A DNA stretch of 64,000 nt from Rhodopirellula baltica. Lineage in GTDB: Bacteria > Planctomycetota > Planctomycetia > Pirellulales > Pirellulaceae. Below, piece after piece: positions 1 to 8,385 of this stretch. Numbering within the stretch: position 1 is the stretch's first letter; each line of letters starts with the position of its first letter. The notes beneath the pieces are model-generated. The model worked only from the letters and a program-made list of their open reading frames with translations, did no database searches and was not told the origin of the DNA. The translations under genes and the position numbers were made by a program. The stretch lies in assembly GCA_002901265.1 (NCBI GenBank), contig PPHI01000042.1, positions 1 through 64,000 on the forward strand, in the 5' to 3' direction.

Positions 1-2
1 CA

Positions 3-71
3 ATCACCTTCGATCCGATGCTGCTGCCACGCGGACCACCGCAAATCGACTTCAAAAAGGGCAACGGTTGA
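3..71 (+). CDS. C-terminal fragment of a gene entering from the left edge
   Basis: An open frame runs from the first bases to a TGA at 69-71 and encodes the last 22 residues of a protein ending DPMLLPRGPPQIDFKKGNG. Only the tail is inside the window, so no family can be assigned. The Pro/Gly-rich end with DFKKG looks like a natural C-terminus rather than random sequence, but that is an inference. Confidence 0.45.
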   Translation: MTFDPMLLPRGPPQIDFKKGNG

Positions 72-393
72 TCGATAAAATGCCCACGACCGTGAAAAAG
101 CAAACGTCATCGGGGAGGCGAACAGAACCGGTGCGCGCACACACCAGTCAAACGCATCTAAACCGCCAAACAACAAGCACGCTGGGCAAGTCGATCGCCT
201 ACGTGACGCGATCGGCGATGAAGTCGTCCCCAATCTCGCCCCACAGCAAGCTAATCGAGACGGCAAAAAGGGATCGGAAAGCAACAGCCAAGAGAAGCGA
301 ATCCCAAGCCTGAAGCGACGGCCCAAAGAAGATCAAAGGGCTTCTTGAACAGAAGACTTGAGCTTCGACTCGCAAGCTCGCGAAGTCAAATCC
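72..393. other. Intergenic stretch with no convincing gene
   Basis: A Thr/Ser/Lys-rich frame of about 80 codons (from a TTG at 68 to 313) is open here. It has no recognisable domain, a biased low-complexity composition and no clear ribosome binding site, so I do not call it. No terminator-like hairpin was recognised. Confidence 0.4.
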
Positions 394-1218
394 TTACTGG
401 TTTCCCGTGACTTCCGCGGGGAAATACACGGTCTCTTTGCTGAGATCATTAATGTCGTGGCCAATGAGTTTTACCGCTTTTCGTGGATCAAGAAGCAATC
501 TGACGCGTCCCGCAACCAGTTCGTGGTCGGGAACAACAACGTGAACCTCTTCAAGATTGTCGTTTGAGAATCCCGCAGCGAGTGTCTGCAGCAGTTCGGC
601 GTCGAGTGGCGAAAGCGACAGGCCATAGATCACGACGCGACTTGCACCTTCAAGTCCACGCATGATTGAACCGTGAATCCCACCTATTCTCTGATCCTCG
701 TCGGGGGTCCGATAGGGTTCCTTTGTCAATTCGGATGGCAGGTAAAGCAAGCGGTGGTCATCAACAGAACCATGTATGTGAAGTGAATACACCTCACCAT
801 CATGAGTCTTATTCAAGTGAGAACGTGTGGCCTCGTCTGCCACCGTGTCCCAATTTGTATTGACCAACATAAAGCTGGCATTCTTGTTTCGGTCTGGTAC
901 CACAAAACGGTCAATTACGTCGTAGTATTGTGGACGAACTGCGAGTTCGCCGGCGTTTTGTGCGTCGGATAGTTCTTGAGCAATTCGCGATTTCAGGTGA
1001 TGCAGGTATTCGAGATGTTGTTTCCGATTTGTACGCGTGAGTTCGTTGTCCGGGGACGAGTGCCACCAGCGAAGTAGGTACACCAAGCGTGCAAAGAAAG
1101 AGTTTGCACCGTCGCCGTCGATCGGAAAATCGAAATCGGGCTGGAGCGCTCGAATCACAGGAGACCATGCTTGCTGAACAGCGCCAACGATTAGTGAAGA
1201 TTTAGAATGTTCAGTCAC
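394..1218 (-). CDS. SIR2-like domain protein
   Basis: The 274-residue protein has hallmarks of the SIR2-like/NAD-binding fold found in many prokaryotic defence proteins: LVNTNWDTVADE near residue 118 (the position of the usual TLNYD motif), then HIHGSVDD near residue 147 (the IHG motif), and a late VVIYGLSLSPLDAELLQ segment resembling the GxSxxD strand-helix of this fold. The N-terminus starts with SSLIVGAVQQAW, a degenerate version of the usual GAGxS loop, so NAD binding may be altered. No effector partner (TIR, nuclease, helicase) is adjacent. A group II intron scar ends about 85 bases upstream. The start is a GTG. Family assignment rests on motif reading only. Confidence 0.55.
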   Translation of the reverse strand: MTEHSKSSLIVGAVQQAWSPVIRALQPDFDFPIDGDGANSFFARLVYLLRWWHSSPDNELTRTNRKQHLEYLHHLKSRIAQELSDAQNAGELAVRPQYYDVIDRFVVPDRNKNASFMLVNTNWDTVADEATRSHLNKTHDGEVYSLHIHGSVDDHRLLYLPSELTKEPYRTPDEDQRIGGIHGSIMRGLEGASRVVIYGLSLSPLDAELLQTLAAGFSNDNLEEVHVVVPDHELVAGRVRLLLDPRKAVKLIGHDINDLSKETVYFPAEVTGNQ

Positions 1219-1423
1219 GGTTTATGCGGGATAACGGTAGAATTCACGGGGAACGGACGAAAGACTCGCAAGCAGACCATTAAGCACGGCACCCGTTCTC
1301 CCGGCGAGTAGACCGAGGTCTCTTTGGTTTAGGTTACGGTTTGTGTTCACTGTTTGCCACCGGTTTCCCGATTGTGGTGTCACAAGATTGTTACCATGCC
1401 GCATTGACCCTCGGCCCCTCTCA

Positions 1424-1456
1424 GAACCGGACGTGCGCTGTTAACGCATCCGGCTC
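1424..1456 (-). ncRNA. Group II intron domain 5 hairpin
   Basis: The minus strand reads GAGCCGGATGCG, a TTAACAG loop, then CGCACGTCCGGTTC. The arms pair, leaving an AC bulge typical of domain 5, and GAGCCG...CGGTTC followed by TGAGAGGGG is the familiar bacterial domain 5/domain 6 junction. It is the catalytic core element of the intron, here left in an otherwise truncated copy. Confidence 0.7.
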
Positions 1457-1472
1457 CCAGCCAACACTCGGC

Positions 1473-1655
1473 TCAGCCTCCCATCGAATTGGCCCTCGAC
1501 ATCGCGATCAAGTCCGTCAAACGCGTCGGCTGAACAAGCGGAAAGCGGTCCAGGTAGCGGTAGAACTCCGACCAACGCTTCGATCGACACTTCTTGGCCG
1601 TGCGATGTTTGAGTTTGAATCGGCTCGCTTGCCGCCTATCCTCTTGACTTCTGAC
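1473..1655 (-). pseudogene. C-terminal scrap of a group II intron reverse transcriptase/maturase
   Basis: In the frame ending at the stop 1473-1475 the minus strand encodes a basic stretch containing HRTAKKCRSKRWSEFYRYLD, continued by RFPLVQPTRLTDLIAMSR. It resembles the C-termini of planctomycete and proteobacterial intron-encoded proteins as I remember them. An upstream in-frame TAG (about 1656) cuts it off from any RT domain. Its stop lies 16 bases before a domain 5 hairpin, as expected when the frame sits in domain 4. The identification relies on this context more than on the short peptide. Confidence 0.5.
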
Positions 1656-1990
1656 CTAAAGCGATCGATTGGTTCGCCGAGCCCGCCACCGGATACGTAA
1701 TCGTTGGGAGACACCCATGACCGCTTCGACGGATCAGTCACATCTCTCCGATTCTTTATCTCCGCGACGGTACCTGCAGCAAGCATCCATACCACGGGTA
1801 TCCACAACGTATCGATTGCCACCGACAGGAACGAATCGTAATAGTGGCGGAGCATTGGGATCAAGAACGCAAGCAGGAAGCTTGAGAATATCAGTGCGTC
1901 GCGCGCACCTCGTGCAAATCTATTTAGTTTGAGCCAGTGACGATTTGAAGTCACTTCGGATTCGGACGGCTCGTACGGATTAGGGTTCAA
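1517..1990 (-). CDS. NPY-motif membrane protein, 3' end replaced by intron sequence
   Basis: The frame begins MNPNPYEPSESE, the Asn-Pro-Tyr start shared by many small planctomycete membrane proteins. It then has two hydrophobic helices (about residues 30-47 and 55-74, the second VAIDTLWIPVVWMLAAGTVA). From roughly residue 110 onward the frame runs into the group II intron remnant in a different frame from its reverse transcriptase, giving an Arg/Ser-rich tail with no protein character. The 157-residue product is therefore probably a chimera of a natural N-terminal part and an accidental tail. Function is unknown; similar short proteins recur at 48832 and 46912. Confidence 0.45.
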   Translation of the reverse strand: MNPNPYEPSESEVTSNRHWLKLNRFARGARDALIFSSFLLAFLIPMLRHYYDSFLSVAIDTLWIPVVWMLAAGTVAEIKNRRDVTDPSKRSWVSPNDYVSGGGLGEPIDRFRSEVKRIGGKRADSNSNIARPRSVDRSVGRSSTATWTAFRLFSRRV

Positions 1991-2245
1991 GCAAGATTCC
2001 GATGTGTAAAATTCGGCGAACTATTAAGTATGGGTACTTCGTAGGCGGATATCGTAGGGAATATCCGTCGTTGATGCGAGAATAATCCCAACCACGCATT
2101 TTGATGACGGTCAAAAGATTCGTGTTTTAGTGTTCGGAGTCCAGGCTTGACGGCTGGCTCGGCAGGCAGTTGGTTTTGAGATTTGATGTCTTCCAAAGCT
2201 GGCCTCGGCCGCACAAAACCAGCAGTGGAGGGCGCTACTTTCGGC

Positions 2246-2386
2246 GGAGCGAAAGGCGACATTGGTTTATTGAGTGAGGTGGCTGGAAGGGCGGTTGTGG
2301 ATGGGCAGGCGGGAGCCTGCGGTGCAGTGCGTGACAAGGCGGGAGCCTTGTCACGAGGTGGGAGGTGGAGCGAAAGGCGACATTGG
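2246..2386 (+). repeat. Direct repeat of GGAGCGAAAGGCGACATTGG
   Basis: The 20-base unit occurs at 2246-2265 and again at 2367-2386, flanking the hairpin pair. The arrangement could be a duplicated small repeat element. Confidence 0.6.
2305..2354. repeat. Pair of hairpins with a shared GGCGGGAGCC core
   Basis: GCAGGC-GGGA-GCCTGC (2305-2320) and GTGACAAGGC-GGGA-GCCTTGTCAC (2331-2354) are two perfect inverted repeats with the same GGGA loop, ten bases apart. No T-run follows, so they do not look like terminators. They resemble small dispersed palindromic units; copy number elsewhere cannot be judged from this window. Confidence 0.6.
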
Positions 2387-2396
2387 CTTGCGGCGC

Positions 2397-2436
2397 AAAA
2401 AAAACGGCCTTCGCCTTGTGGGACGAAAGCCGTTTT
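2397..2436 (-). terminator. Rho-independent terminator after the ThuA/dehydrogenase gene
   Basis: Read on the minus strand, AAAACGGCTTTCG pairs with CGAAGGCCGTTTT around a short loop and is followed by a run of T. It lies 36 bases past the stop of the gene at 2472-6845. Confidence 0.7.
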
Positions 2437-2471
2437 AGGTTCAAACGCGGTGCTGTGCGCCAGAGTTCGAG

Positions 2472-5400
2472 TTACTGCTCGACAGTGATCGCCATCACCA
2501 CGGGGGCGATTTCGGGACTGCCGTCTCGCAGTTCAATCGAAGACAATGGCTCCGAACGCTTTGGCATGACCGACAGGTACCGGATTTGACCTCCGCCTGT
2601 GCTGTACGCGAACTTCGATTTGGGCACATCAACCCGGCGGATATAGTCCGCGAAGTGCTGGCCGTTTACCAAAGTGTGGTCTTCGGTTTGACCGTCTGCG
2701 TAGTGCAAACGCACGACAAGTGCCGGCCGCTCAGCTTGACCATATGGGTAAGCCCAGCCGGCAACACCACTTAACATGTGAATGCTTTTCACCGGTCCGC
2801 TGACTGGCAACGAAACACTCTTGGGATACTTGCGAGCGATCTGGCCACTCGAACCATACAGCACAACCACGTTGGGAACGGATTGGTTTTCCGGATCGAT
2901 CAACACGAACGGAACACCTTCAAATGTCTTCGGCGACCAATCACGGAAGACCATGCGTTCTTCCCAGGCGTTCGGATTGACGAACATCGACTTGTCACTC
3001 GCGACGGTTGCGACTTTGTGCAAATCCAACGGCGTGAACTGGCCACGCTTGGTCAGGAATTCCAACAAGTCCGTCATCTGCTCGACCGACAACGTTTTCT
3101 CGAAGCCTTCAGGCATGATCGAGTTTCGCGACGCGACAAGCTTTTCGATGTCGCTACGCAAGACCGTCTGTGGCTTGCCTTGCGTATCGAACAGTTCGAT
3201 CGCGGTTTTGGATTCCGATGCCAGCATCCCGCTGATGATCACCCCATCCACCGTCAAGACACTGTAAGCGCGGAAGTTGCCTTCAACGCTGCGGCTTGGG
3301 TCCAAGATGTGAACCAACAGTTCTTCTTTGGGGTGAACGGCCATGCCGGTCAAGTCGGGACCGACCGCGTTGCCTTCGCCGCTGTGCTTGTGGCACTGGG
3401 CGCAGTTTTTGGTAAACAGCTGCTTTCCGGCCACGGCGTCGCCTTTGTGCTCGGCCGCTACGGCGTACTCGTCAAGCACCTTTTGTCGGTCAGCACTTGG
3501 CAGTGCGCCGCCCTGGGCGAGAACTTTTGCCGCACGTTCACGAATCTGGCGATCGGGGTGCGAAGCCAAAGCTTGCTGTTGGTCGAGAGCCAAATCGGTC
3601 AACGGCAGCTTGCCGTCTTCGACCGCATCGAGGAGTGCCACGGTCGAGGTCGGACGCGACAGCAAGCCACGAATGGCGACAGCCTTAAGCGAAGGCGTCA
3701 TCGCGGCGAGTTCTTCGACGATGATCTCCGAAGCCGCTTCGGCGCGACTTTGCGAAACGGCTGCCAAGACGCCAGCAGCGACATCGGGAGCCGTTTGTGG
3801 CGTGATCAGTTCGAACAGGTCTTCGACAACGTCATCGCTGTTGGGACGAAAATCGACGAGCTCTTTAGCGGCGCCCAGTCGCTGTTGCGTCGACAACGAT
3901 TCGTCGACGACTTTTTCCAACAGTTTGTCCGCAACTTCGTCACCAAATTTGGCCAACCGTTCGCTGCCCCAACGTTCAACCAAGCGGACCATTTGTCCGC
4001 GAGTCGACGTGTCGGCTTTGGTGAAAACGGTTTCCAATTTCGCTTCGACGTCGGCGGTCAACGTCACTTCGCTGTCATTTCGCCAGCCACGATTCATCCC
4101 GGTCACGACGGCTTGCAAAACGTCCGAATCGGCATTCGACAAGCTGGCCAGAATCGCGGGAGCCTGGCCGGCATCATCGCCACGGACAAAGTGATCCGCG
4201 ACGATTGCGATCAGTTCCAGCTGGTTGTCACGGTAGCGGCGATCGCTGCTGAGCTGCAACGATCCGAGCCCCGACAAAAAGCCGTCCGCTTGGGCAGCGG
4301 CGGCACTGGTCATCGCGTCGGGAATCCAACGGTCGATCAGGTTTCGCGGGTCAGCCAAAGCATGCAGGACAGCGGCCCCGGCAGCTTGATCGGATTCGCC
4401 ATCGGCGATCGCCAACAGCGCTGCCAAGCGTACGATCGGGTCGATGTCGTCATAGATCATCGAGTCCGCGATCGCTTGGAAGTTCTGCTCGTTCTTGGGC
4501 AGCACTTCGATCGCGTTGCGGCGTACACCGGCGGACGGGTGACGCAGCGCCGCGACAACCGCTGCGGTCGCGTTTGCGTTGGATCCGTCGAGGGCACCCA
4601 AACCGTGCAAGGTCCACATCGCGTGGATCGCGGCGGCGTTGAGGCCGATCTCGTCCGTGCTTTGGTCCTTTACCAAGTCGACCAAGGCAGCGATGACCGC
4701 CGCGTCGCGGCTGCCATGCTGGACCAACAAACGCTGGGCGTGCTTGCGAACCAACATCGTTGGGTCCTTCAGAACCGCGACCAGTTCCACGTCGCTCAGT
4801 TTTCGCAAATCGGATGCAGGTGCATACGATTTGTCGTCAGGAACGATTCGGTAAACGCGTCCGTGTTTCTTGTCACGCAGGTCGGTTTCGTAAGCGTTAC
4901 CGCGACCGGTGTCAAAACCTTGTGGTGTCGGGTTGTGCTGGACGATGTAGTTGTACCAATCGACAACCCAAACGTTCCCGTCGGGACCGACTTCGGCCAT
5001 GATCGGAGCGGACCACTCATCGTCACTGGCGATCAGGTTCCATGGGCTGGTCGAATGGAAATCCGAACCGTCGGGTTGCAGGACGAAGGTACCGACCAAG
5101 TGACCGGTTGGCCCGGCAACGAATGCGGTACGGTTCCAGTACTGCTGTGGGTATTCGCGGGCGGTGTAGAGCGCGTGCCCGGCACCGGCGGTGTAGCCCC
5201 CGTGGTGGTCGACTTGGCGGACTTTGTCGGTGATCGGTTCAAAGTCGTTTGTGTCGGCGATCGAAGACAAGGTCAACGAAGGCGCCCAGCCGCGAACGGA
5301 TTCGTAGTAACGGTTTGCAACCGGCATGTAGATGCTGGGGTTACCGTTGGCGGTCGATCCGAAGATCAACCCTTCTTCGCTGATGCCCAAGCCCCAGGTG

Positions 5401-6845
5401 TTGTTGTTGGTCGAGCGAATGAATTCGACTTCGGTGGCATCGGGACGCATACGGAAGAATCCCATGCGGAAGCGGCCTTGTTCTTTGCCGCGGGCGACGG
5501 GACGCGAGTTGTTGTAACCCTGCATCGCCCAGACCCAGTTGTCCAAGCCGTATTGGAAGTTACTGACACCGCCGTGGGTGTCGCCCAGTTCCCAGCCGGT
5601 GATCACGACTTCGCTTTTGTCGGAGACGTCGTCGCCATCGGTGTCGGTCAACAGCAAGGTTTCGTTGCCGTTTTGGACCAAGACGCCTTGTGCGGTGAAC
5701 GTCAGCGCAGTCGGGATACTGAGGCCTTCGGCAAAGACGGTGAACTTATCCGCTTTGTAGTCACCATCGGTGTCTTCGCAGATGCGGATTTTGTCCCGGC
5801 CTTTGTTTCCGGGGGCCAGTTCGTTGGGGTAGTCATAGGTTTCGCAGACCCACAACCGTCCGGCTTCGTCCCAGGTCATGAAGATCGGCTTGCCTTGCAA
5901 TTCCGGTTCGCTGACGAACAGTTCGACATGAAAGCCTTCGGGGACGACGAAGTGCTTCATCGATTTTTCGGGCGACAAAGGCATTTGCATTTGGCTGAGC
6001 GGTTTGCCCTGCGTTCCCCATTGCTTCGAAGGCGTGTAGTTGGGGATTTTGTTGCCGACGTCGACGAATTCGAAGTCCTTGTCACTGCCCGTGATCTTGG
6101 TCATCTCGGGAACGGTGTAGTCACGGTCGGACATGAACGTGCCCGCTTCGGCGGGATCATCACCGGCTGCCCAGCGCAAGCCACGTTCGACCAAGTTTTG
6201 GAAACCGGGGTCGGACCAAGTGCGTCCGTCGTGGCCCCAAGCGGTGTAGAACACTCGCCCGTCGCCTTCGGTTCGCACCCAGGTCCAAGGTTCTTGGCCG
6301 GAATCGGTTTTGCGATATTCCAGGACGGTGCGGTTCTTTTCGTTGTGCAGGTGATGCACGTAGGTTTCGTCCCAGCTTTCGAAACCGCCGTAGCCCTTCA
6401 TGATCGGGTGTTCCACATCGGCCGGTTCGGTGCGAAAGACACCGGTTTGGTGCGACTGGAACTGGGCACCCATCAGGGCGACCAAGTCGGCTTGGTTGCG
6501 GAAGCAGAACGACGCACAGTGAAGTGGCACGAAGCCACCGCCGTGCTTGACATAGGCCATCAGCCCGTCGGCGTATTTCCGATCGATGTTGTCGATATTG
6601 GCATACAGAACGAGCGCGTCGTACTGTTTGAGATTGTCTTCGGTCAGCTTGGAGACATCTTCGGTGTATTCGAGATGAATGCCGCGCGACTCGAAGGCGG
6701 GCGCCAATTCGTAAAAACGGCGGGCCGGCTGGTGATGACCTTGGTCACCCAAAAAGAGCGCGTTGAGTTCGTCCGCGTTGCCCGTCAGGGGCAAGCCGCA
6801 CATGGCGGCCAGCAGGAGAACTCTTGTGAACAGGAAATGTTTCAT
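2472..6845 (-). CDS. ThuA domain, PVC-type dehydrogenase propeller and cytochrome c fusion
   Basis: A 1457-residue exported protein. I place the start at 6845 because the next residues, MKHFLFTRVLLLAAMCGLP, form a clean signal peptide; the frame is open 18 codons further upstream. Domains in order: a ThuA-like glutamine-amidotransferase fold (about 25-240, with ALVLYAN and FVPLHCASF); a membrane-bound dehydrogenase-type beta-propeller (about 300-680, VPEGFHVELFVSEPEL); HEAT-like repeats (about 690-1100); and a c-type haem site CAQCH near 1148 followed by GPDLTGM, the arrangement of the Pirellulaceae haem-binding domain. A C-terminal beta-rich region follows. Such proteins are thought to oxidise sugars and pass electrons to the haem in the periplasm; the substrate is unknown. 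It has its own terminator. Confidence 0.85.
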   Translation of the reverse strand: MKHFLFTRVLLLAAMCGLPLTGNADELNALFLGDQGHHQPARRFYELAPAFESRGIHLEYTEDVSKLTEDNLKQYDALVLYANIDNIDRKYADGLMAYVKHGGGFVPLHCASFCFRNQADLVALMGAQFQSHQTGVFRTEPADVEHPIMKGYGGFESWDETYVHHLHNEKNRTVLEYRKTDSGQEPWTWVRTEGDGRVFYTAWGHDGRTWSDPGFQNLVERGLRWAAGDDPAEAGTFMSDRDYTVPEMTKITGSDKDFEFVDVGNKIPNYTPSKQWGTQGKPLSQMQMPLSPEKSMKHFVVPEGFHVELFVSEPELQGKPIFMTWDEAGRLWVCETYDYPNELAPGNKGRDKIRICEDTDGDYKADKFTVFAEGLSIPTALTFTAQGVLVQNGNETLLLTDTDGDDVSDKSEVVITGWELGDTHGGVSNFQYGLDNWVWAMQGYNNSRPVARGKEQGRFRMGFFRMRPDATEVEFIRSTNNNTWGLGISEEGLIFGSTANGNPSIYMPVANRYYESVRGWAPSLTLSSIADTNDFEPITDKVRQVDHHGGYTAGAGHALYTAREYPQQYWNRTAFVAGPTGHLVGTFVLQPDGSDFHSTSPWNLIASDDEWSAPIMAEVGPDGNVWVVDWYNYIVQHNPTPQGFDTGRGNAYETDLRDKKHGRVYRIVPDDKSYAPASDLRKLSDVELVAVLKDPTMLVRKHAQRLLVQHGSRDAAVIAALVDLVKDQSTDEIGLNAAAIHAMWTLHGLGALDGSNANATAAVVAALRHPSAGVRRNAIEVLPKNEQNFQAIADSMIYDDIDPIVRLAALLAIADGESDQAAGAAVLHALADPRNLIDRWIPDAMTSAAAAQADGFLSGLGSLQLSSDRRYRDNQLELIAIVADHFVRGDDAGQAPAILASLSNADSDVLQAVVTGMNRGWRNDSEVTLTADVEAKLETVFTKADTSTRGQMVRLVERWGSERLAKFGDEVADKLLEKVVDESLSTQQRLGAAKELVDFRPNSDDVVEDLFELITPQTAPDVAAGVLAAVSQSRAEAASEIIVEELAAMTPSLKAVAIRGLLSRPTSTVALLDAVEDGKLPLTDLALDQQQALASHPDRQIRERAAKVLAQGGALPSADRQKVLDEYAVAAEHKGDAVAGKQLFTKNCAQCHKHSGEGNAVGPDLTGMAVHPKEELLVHILDPSRSVEGNFRAYSVLTVDGVIISGMLASESKTAIELFDTQGKPQTVLRSDIEKLVASRNSIMPEGFEKTLSVEQMTDLLEFLTKRGQFTPLDLHKVATVASDKSMFVNPNAWEERMVFRDWSPKTFEGVPFVLIDPENQSVPNVVVLYGSSGQIARKYPKSVSLPVSGPVKSIHMLSGVAGWAYPYGQAERPALVVRLHYADGQTEDHTLVNGQHFADYIRRVDVPKSKFAYSTGGGQIRYLSVMPKRSEPLSSIELRDGSPEIAPVVMAITVEQ

Positions 6846-6946
6846 GTCGCAAACGTGGCGGTGAGTTTCGAAAGAAGGTAGGCAGGTGGGAACTCGCAAT
6901 TCATTCTATGCCGGTTTCAAATGGCGAGCTAATTTGGCGTGTCCGA

Positions 6947-8086
6947 TCAGACGGTCTGTGCCGGTCGACGGGTAAATTCAGGTAATTCGACGATCTGGCC
7001 GCCCTTCATCGCGGACTCGTGAGCACAAATTCCGACACAGGTCCAGTTGGCACTGGTGATTGCGTCCGGTTTCGGCTGACGGTCTTCCAGGATCGCGCTG
7101 ACAAATTCATGCACGAGGTGTGGGTGCGACCCGCCATGTCCGCCGCCTTGGATAAAGGACAGGTGTTCGGAGTCATGGATTTCCTGTGGCTGGGTGAAGC
7201 GTTGGATCGGTTCAGGCAACAGGTTGGCGAAGTCAGGCACTTCGATCTTTTCGGCGATCTCGTGTTCGGGGCGTTTGGCAACGTGCATCACGTGGGGCTC
7301 GTTTTCGATCAGCGTCCACTCGAAGCTTTTCTTGGTGCCATAGACATCGAAGCTTTCACGATACTGACGTGCGACGTCATAGAGGGCACGCCAAACGTGT
7401 GCGGTCAGATCCGTGTCGGCGATCTTGATGTGACACGATTCGACAGCGAATTTGTTGCCGCTACGCTGAGCGATCTCATCACGAACTTGGCCGGATCCAA
7501 AGCAGCTGACATATTCGGCCAACCCGTCGACCAATCCCAAGCAGGGGCTGACGACGTGGGTCGCGTAGTGCATCGGGATCATGTCTTTCCAGTACTCAGG
7601 CCAGCCGTCCATGTCCTGTGGGTGCGAGGCGGCGAGGTGTTGGATGTCACCGAGCTCGCCGGACTGGAAGAGCTGCTTGATGTACAAGAACTCGCGGCTG
7701 TAGACGACCGTCTCGGCCATCATGTATTTCAAGCCCGTCTCTTCGACCTTCTCGACGATTTGTCGGCACTCGTCGATCGTGGTAGCCATGGGCACGGTGC
7801 ACATGACGTGCTTGCCGGCGTCGAGAGCCTTGAGCGACATCCAGGCGTGGTCGCCGATGGGGCTGTTGATATGGACGCACTCGACTTCGGGGTCGCTGAG
7901 GACATCTTCGAAATGTGTGTAGCGTTTGGGGATCTCGAACTGATCCGCAATCTTGTTCATTTCGACTTCGTTACGACGGCACGCCGCGACGACTTCGGCA
8001 TTGGGGTGTGCTTTGTAAATCGGGATGAACTCGGAACCAAATCCGAGTCCGACCATTGCCATTTTGACTTTACGTTCGTCTGTCAT
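6947..8086 (-). CDS. Gfo/Idh/MocA family oxidoreductase
   Basis: The 379-residue protein starts with a Rossmann dinucleotide-binding loop (MVGLGFGSEFIPIY, residues 11-24), followed by VECVHINSPIGDHAWMSLKA and GKHVMCTVPMA. The usual EKP catalytic-lysine motif of the family reads TVP here, so the Lys expected to help hydride transfer is absent. The C-terminal half is the Gfo/Idh alpha/beta domain. No signal peptide is visible, so it should be cytoplasmic, acting on a sugar or cyclitol with NAD(P). It is transcribed away from a XylR-like regulator across about 300 bases, which suggests shared control, and follows the same direction as the sugar-dehydrogenase-like giant downstream. Confidence 0.85.
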   Translation of the reverse strand: MTDERKVKMAMVGLGFGSEFIPIYKAHPNAEVVAACRRNEVEMNKIADQFEIPKRYTHFEDVLSDPEVECVHINSPIGDHAWMSLKALDAGKHVMCTVPMATTIDECRQIVEKVEETGLKYMMAETVVYSREFLYIKQLFQSGELGDIQHLAASHPQDMDGWPEYWKDMIPMHYATHVVSPCLGLVDGLAEYVSCFGSGQVRDEIAQRSGNKFAVESCHIKIADTDLTAHVWRALYDVARQYRESFDVYGTKKSFEWTLIENEPHVMHVAKRPEHEIAEKIEVPDFANLLPEPIQRFTQPQEIHDSEHLSFIQGGGHGGSHPHLVHEFVSAILEDRQPKPDAITSANWTCVGICAHESAMKGGQIVELPEFTRRPAQTV

Positions 8087-8385
8087 GTGATTCCTGAGCG
8101 ATCCGAGTGGAGGGGAAATTTAGGAGAGATTGGGTAGGATGGCGCGATCGAGCGTGCAGACGCAGAGATGCCCCGCCGTGCCGCAAAAAAAGTATAGCTG
8201 CTAACCAAATCCCCTAAATGTGAATACGCGCATAGTTGATGCGCTTTTTAACTTCACCGATAATCCGCAGGTCGATTTTGCACACCCCTTCGGTAGATGT
8301 ACTACAGTAGGCGGTTGACGCGAGGAGCCGCGACTCGCTGAGAACAGCTGTTGGTTCCTTCAACCCCAAGATGGCGAGGATCACG
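8087..8385. promoter_or_regulatory. Divergent promoter region between oxidoreductase and XylR-like regulator
   Basis: This 299-base non-coding stretch separates two divergently transcribed genes, so it must hold both promoters. The part from about 8180 to 8290 is AT-richer than its surroundings. I did not find a clear operator palindrome; the assignment is by position only. Confidence 0.4.

Larger units (their letters stand above)
1304..1655 (-). mobile_element. 3' remnant of a group II intron
   Basis: On the minus strand three parts occur in the order expected for the 3' end of a bacterial group II intron: the end of a basic reverse-transcriptase frame (about 1655 to 1473), a domain 5 hairpin (1456 to 1424) 16 bases later, and a domain 6-like stem in which GGCCGAGGGTC (ending near 1406) can pair with GACCTCGGTC (1320-1311), followed by TACTCGCC as a plausible 3' splice end. 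The catalytic RT domains and the 5' half of the intron are missing, so it cannot move. The 5' limit is approximate because the junction with the neighbouring NPY-type frame is not visible. Confidence 0.6.
1991..2471. other. Intergenic region with short repeats and a terminator
   Basis: No frame here looks coding. The right half holds two direct copies of a 20-base unit, two neighbouring hairpins sharing the core GGCGGGAGCC, and the terminator of the large minus-strand gene that follows. These are described separately. The left half (1991-2200) shows nothing I can assign. Confidence 0.5.

Noticed and set aside
2778-6881. A 1367-codon open frame on the plus strand opposite the ThuA/dehydrogenase gene
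   Set aside because: It mirrors a gene with clear signal peptide, domains and terminator; its translation is rich in Val, Phe, Arg and Asp without any domain. Strong codon bias of the real gene leaves the antisense frame open.
7019-8137. A 372-codon plus-strand frame opposite the Gfo/Idh/MocA gene
   Set aside because: It is antisense to a gene with clear Rossmann motifs and shows no domain of its own.
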